Notes under the pieces: model-generated | The model's input: only the letters and a program-made list of their open reading frames with translations | What the model was told of the DNA's origin: nothing | Database searches by the model: none | From: Limnohabitans sp. | Lineage (GTDB): Bacteria > Pseudomonadota > Gammaproteobacteria > Burkholderiales > Burkholderiaceae_C | Length of the DNA: 8,155 bases | Direction: 5' to 3' | Assembly (NCBI GenBank): GCA_018883305.1 | Contig: VEQI01000131.1 | Coordinates: 1-8,155 of the forward strand | Program-made: the position numbers and the translations under genes | Shown: positions 5,942-8,155 of the stretch, piece by piece | Numbering within the stretch: the stretch's first letter is position 1 | How the letters are laid out: each line of letters begins with the position of its first letter

Positions 5942-7888
5942 ATGTCAATCGCACTTTTTTTCAAGCGAATTTTTGGATTGATCGCTGTCTTGTTGGCCTC
6001 GTCTGGTTTAGCGGCTACCACCACCTACAATTTTTCATCCGGTTGGAATTTGGCTGGAAACAGTGCCTCCGAGCCCATGGGGGTTCCAGGGATTTTTGGC
6101 GATGCTAGCAAGGTGACATCTGTATGGAAGTGGCACGCTACCAATTCACGATGGGCTTTTTACTCCCCGGCTCTTGCTGATGGTGGTGCAGCCTATGCCG
6201 CTGGCAAGGGGTACGACTACCTGAACGTGATAGAGCCAGGTGAAGGTTTCTGGATCAATGCCGCGCAACCCTTCTCGTATACGTCTGAGGATTCAGCGCT
6301 TGTCATCTCGACCACTTTTCAACGAGGAAAACCCGCTGAACCCAGGGCAGGTTGGAATTTGATGTCCGTGGGCGATGGTGTAACCCCTGGCACTTTCAAT
6401 GCAAGCATGGGGATCAGCCCGCCTTCCTCTGGAGTGACCCCCCTCAACCTCACAACGCTCTGGGCGTGGGACAACGTCACGAGCAAATGGTTTTTTTACT
6501 CACCTGATTTAGAAGCCAGGGGAGGCGCTGCCCTCACCGATTACATCGCGAGCAAAGGGTATCAGGACTTCACTGTCAAAGACAGAAAGCTGACTGCTGG
6601 AACAGGCTTTTGGGTCAACTCGCCCGTAACCACCGAGCATGAGGCAATTGAACAAGTGGCCAAACAGCTATTCGCGCTACTTTCGGATTGCAGCGCCAGT
6701 TCTCAACAACAACTGATCAACCTGTGGGGTGGTAGCGCCAGCGTTTATAACGACGGGCGCACCATGGAGGATTTTTTCAAGCAGATCTGCACTGAGGGAT
6801 TTGGCAAGATCACGCTGTTGAGTTCCCGTCTACTGGCGCTTGTGAATGACAAAGCCGTATTGTTAGGCACGATCAAGTTTGAAAAATGGGGCCGCATAGA
6901 GCAACTGAATCTGGGTCTGCAAAAAGTTAGCGGCCAATGGCGAATCATGGCCAACCAGCGCACCTTTTCCATCGATCCAGCTGTCACGCACGAGCTCGTC
7001 TATTCCTTCAATGACAGCGCATCAACCGTCAATCTCGCTCCTGCAATTTATCAACGATACCTGAGCTTGTGGAGCAACCGATCCAAGTCAGTGTCCGGCA
7101 AAGTTCCGGCTAAATTGCAGATGTATTTTCTTGCGCTGTCATCTGCAGCAAGCCAGTGGGAGGACCCATCCACCTACACGTCTTCCCCGGGGGTCACGCT
7201 CTATCAGGCTCCCGCCACTTGCAACAACCTCTTTACCCTAGACGCTTCTTTGCGGGAGTGCAATTCGAATGCCTACGACAGCGACTATCCAGCTGTGTTT
7301 TCGCTCTTGGAGAAAAATGTCTACAGCCTTGTTGTCATCAAAGCACTGGATGCCAACAACAAATGCATGAATTGCAACGCCAACGGCATTCCAGAATCAG
7401 CCAATTTGATCGGTCAAGCCAAAACCGCGGCTCAACTATTCGGTCCAACGATAACCCTTCCATCTCAAACGTCACAGGGCACCAACTTGTCGGCGGGATC
7501 TGTGTCGGCTGATGCCATCTTGCATTTACGCCAGTATTTCAACTTGCCATCAGATTCTCAACTGGCCGCCTTGCAATCGACTTTGATGTCCAAGTCTCCC
7601 GGGAAATCTGTTTCACTGGGTTGGCAGAAGGAGACGCGCTTCAAGACGTCGCCTGACGATATTTGGGGAGGCACCATGTACTGCTCCTCCACCAGCTCTT
7701 GGGTAGATCTTGATAATGTTGGCAATACCCCATTACCCGTGGACGAAGCACAGATTGCGTACAAAAATCCCAGCACCCAGTCGTTCGCCAATGCTCGCTA
7801 TGTTTCATTCACCATTGAAAATATCAAATATATGAACCAGTACCGTGTGAGATTTGACTTCAGTCGCGGGAGTATCTGCACACCGTGA
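5942..7888 (+). CDS. Secreted modular protein with two GWNL/FYSP repeats and unknown C-terminal region
   Basis: This 648-aa protein is of unknown function. I start it at ATG 5942 because a good signal peptide begins there (MSIALFFKRIFGLIAVLLAS, cleavage near GLAA, residues 23-25) and GGGA lies just upstream. In-frame TTG 5852 and ATG 5870 would add a polar, non-signal extension. Residues 26-115 and 135-229 are two diverged copies of one module: GWNL, then [VL]W-x-W-x4-S-[RK]-W-x-FYSP, GG-A-A, KGY and G-x-GFW[IV]N. Residues 234-342 (AIEQVAKQLFALL to KVSGQWRIMANQR) resemble an NTF2-like domain (inference). The remaining 300 residues are not recognised and include a CMNC pair (475-478). All eight cysteines (250, 283, 427, 440, 475, 478, 581, 646) lie after the repeats, an even number suited to disulfides. 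Lower GC than the genes to the left suggests different ancestry. Export to the periplasm or surface is likely; no sorting or autotransporter signal is visible. Confidence 0.85.
   Translation: MSIALFFKRIFGLIAVLLASSGLAATTTYNFSSGWNLAGNSASEPMGVPGIFGDASKVTSVWKWHATNSRWAFYSPALADGGAAYAAGKGYDYLNVIEPGEGFWINAAQPFSYTSEDSALVISTTFQRGKPAEPRAGWNLMSVGDGVTPGTFNASMGISPPSSGVTPLNLTTLWAWDNVTSKWFFYSPDLEARGGAALTDYIASKGYQDFTVKDRKLTAGTGFWVNSPVTTEHEAIEQVAKQLFALLSDCSASSQQQLINLWGGSASVYNDGRTMEDFFKQICTEGFGKITLLSSRLLALVNDKAVLLGTIKFEKWGRIEQLNLGLQKVSGQWRIMANQRTFSIDPAVTHELVYSFNDSASTVNLAPAIYQRYLSLWSNRSKSVSGKVPAKLQMYFLALSSAASQWEDPSTYTSSPGVTLYQAPATCNNLFTLDASLRECNSNAYDSDYPAVFSLLEKNVYSLVVIKALDANNKCMNCNANGIPESANLIGQAKTAAQLFGPTITLPSQTSQGTNLSAGSVSADAILHLRQYFNLPSDSQLAALQSTLMSKSPGKSVSLGWQKETRFKTSPDDIWGGTMYCSSTSSWVDLDNVGNTPLPVDEAQIAYKNPSTQSFANARYVSFTIENIKYMNQYRVRFDFSRGSICTP
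6017..6628 (+). repeat. Two protein-level tandem modules inside the secreted protein
   Basis: Copy 1 spans about 6017-6286 and copy 2 about 6344-6628. They share ordered landmarks: SGWNLAGN with AGWNLMSV, SVWKWHATNSRWAFYSP with TLWAWDNVTSKWFFYSP, GKGYDYL with SKGYQDF, and GEGFWIN with GTGFWVN. Nucleotide identity is low enough that this is an old duplication, not a recent one. The tryptophan and aromatic spacing suggests a compact beta-rich unit. Confidence 0.8.
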
Positions 7889-7892
7889 AGTG

Positions 7893-7910
7893 ATTTTTTC
7901 TACGAAAAAT
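7893..7910 (+). terminator. Weak AT-only hairpin after the secreted-protein gene
   Basis: ATTTTT (7893-7898), a six-base loop and AAAAAT (7905-7910) can pair 5 bases after the stop codon. The stem has no G-C pairs and no separate U-tract, so this is at best a weak terminator. The following 164 bases hold nothing I can name. Confidence 0.15.
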
Positions 7911-8074
7911 AATGTGCATATGGCACCCGATTTCACTGCTTGGCCGTGAACAGTTAGATCGTTTATGGGAGCTTATGACATTGGCCTCAGTTGATAAATC
8001 TTTCTCGGCGGTTTAAAGGAACGATTAACGGTACATATTTACTGAGCTAGTGTCTAAAAAGCCATAGGGTTGAC

Positions 8075-8155
8075 ATGCGCAAATCTGAGCCTGTGCTTGC
8101 CTATTACTGGTTCTTGAACAGCTGCTACATCGCGGATGCTAGGGCGGGTGTGCGC
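8075..8155 (+). CDS. Possible 5' start of an unidentified gene, cut by the window edge
   Basis: ATG 8075 is preceded at five bases by AGGG (8066-8069), a reasonable ribosome site. It opens 27 codons with no stop before the window ends, beginning MRKSEPVLAYYWFLN. I do not recognise the sequence. TTGACA (8070-8075) overlaps the start codon and has no -10 at normal spacing, so it is unlikely to be this gene's promoter. On the other strand one frame is also open for 33 codons from the edge to a TAG near 8054, so a gene entering from the right in the opposite direction is an alternative. Confidence 0.3.
   Translation, partial: MRKSEPVLAYYWFLNSCYIADARAGVR

Noticed and set aside
5753..7956. Possible integron cassette: GTTRRRY-like sites at 5753 (GTTGGGC) and about 7952 (GTTAGAT) flank the secreted-protein gene
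   Set aside because: No RYYYAAC partner or imperfect long palindrome (attC) was found near either site, and such seven-base matches are frequent by chance.
1..8155. CRISPR arrays, tRNA or rRNA genes, transposases, integrases
   Set aside because: I saw no regularly spaced repeats, cloverleaf or rRNA sequence, or recombinase motifs on either strand by eye.

Overview
The window looks like chromosomal DNA of a betaproteobacterium, most likely Burkholderiales and plausibly Comamonadaceae. This rests on high GC in the left two thirds, a tripartite-tricarboxylate (Bug/TctC) binding protein beside a LysR regulator and a hydrolase, and the overall style of the proteins. No database was searched, so the taxonomy is an inference.

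Region 1 (1-2908) is a catabolic cassette. A LysR-type regulator, running off the left edge on the minus strand, is divergent from a two-gene operon. That operon encodes an alpha/beta hydrolase with the full catalytic set of fluoroacetate/haloacetate dehalogenases and, 9 bases later, a secreted Bug-family solute-binding protein. The 114-base divergent region holds overlapping dyads and promoter-like hexamers. The simplest reading is regulated uptake and hydrolysis of a small carboxylate, possibly halogenated. A bulged hairpin follows the operon.

Region 2 (2909-5395) concerns c-di-GMP and the envelope. A membrane-anchored GGDEF protein (plus strand) converges on a stand-alone EAL phosphodiesterase (minus strand), and their 3' ends overlap by 15 bases. 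The EAL domain looks catalytically complete. The GGDEF domain carries a G-to-D change in its signature (GDEEF instead of GGEEF). Its N-terminus is also ambiguous, because a signal-peptide-like start lies out of frame just upstream. Upstream of the EAL gene on the same strand is an ElyC/YdcF-type DUF218 membrane protein.

Region 3 (5408-5941) is a scar. Twelve bases upstream of the DUF218 gene lies the 3' remnant of an EamA/DMT transporter gene. It has lost its N-terminal two thirds and apparently also an internal in-frame block of roughly two dozen codons. The EamA-DUF218-EAL row was probably once one operon. About 250 bases without a convincing gene follow.

Region 4 (5942-8155) has visibly lower GC. 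It encodes a secreted 648-residue protein built from two GWNL...FYSP...KGY...GFW repeats, a putative NTF2-like segment and a cysteine-containing C-terminal part that I do not recognise. The last 80 bases may contain the start of another gene. This gene and its junction with the transporter remnant are the most accessory-looking part of the window.
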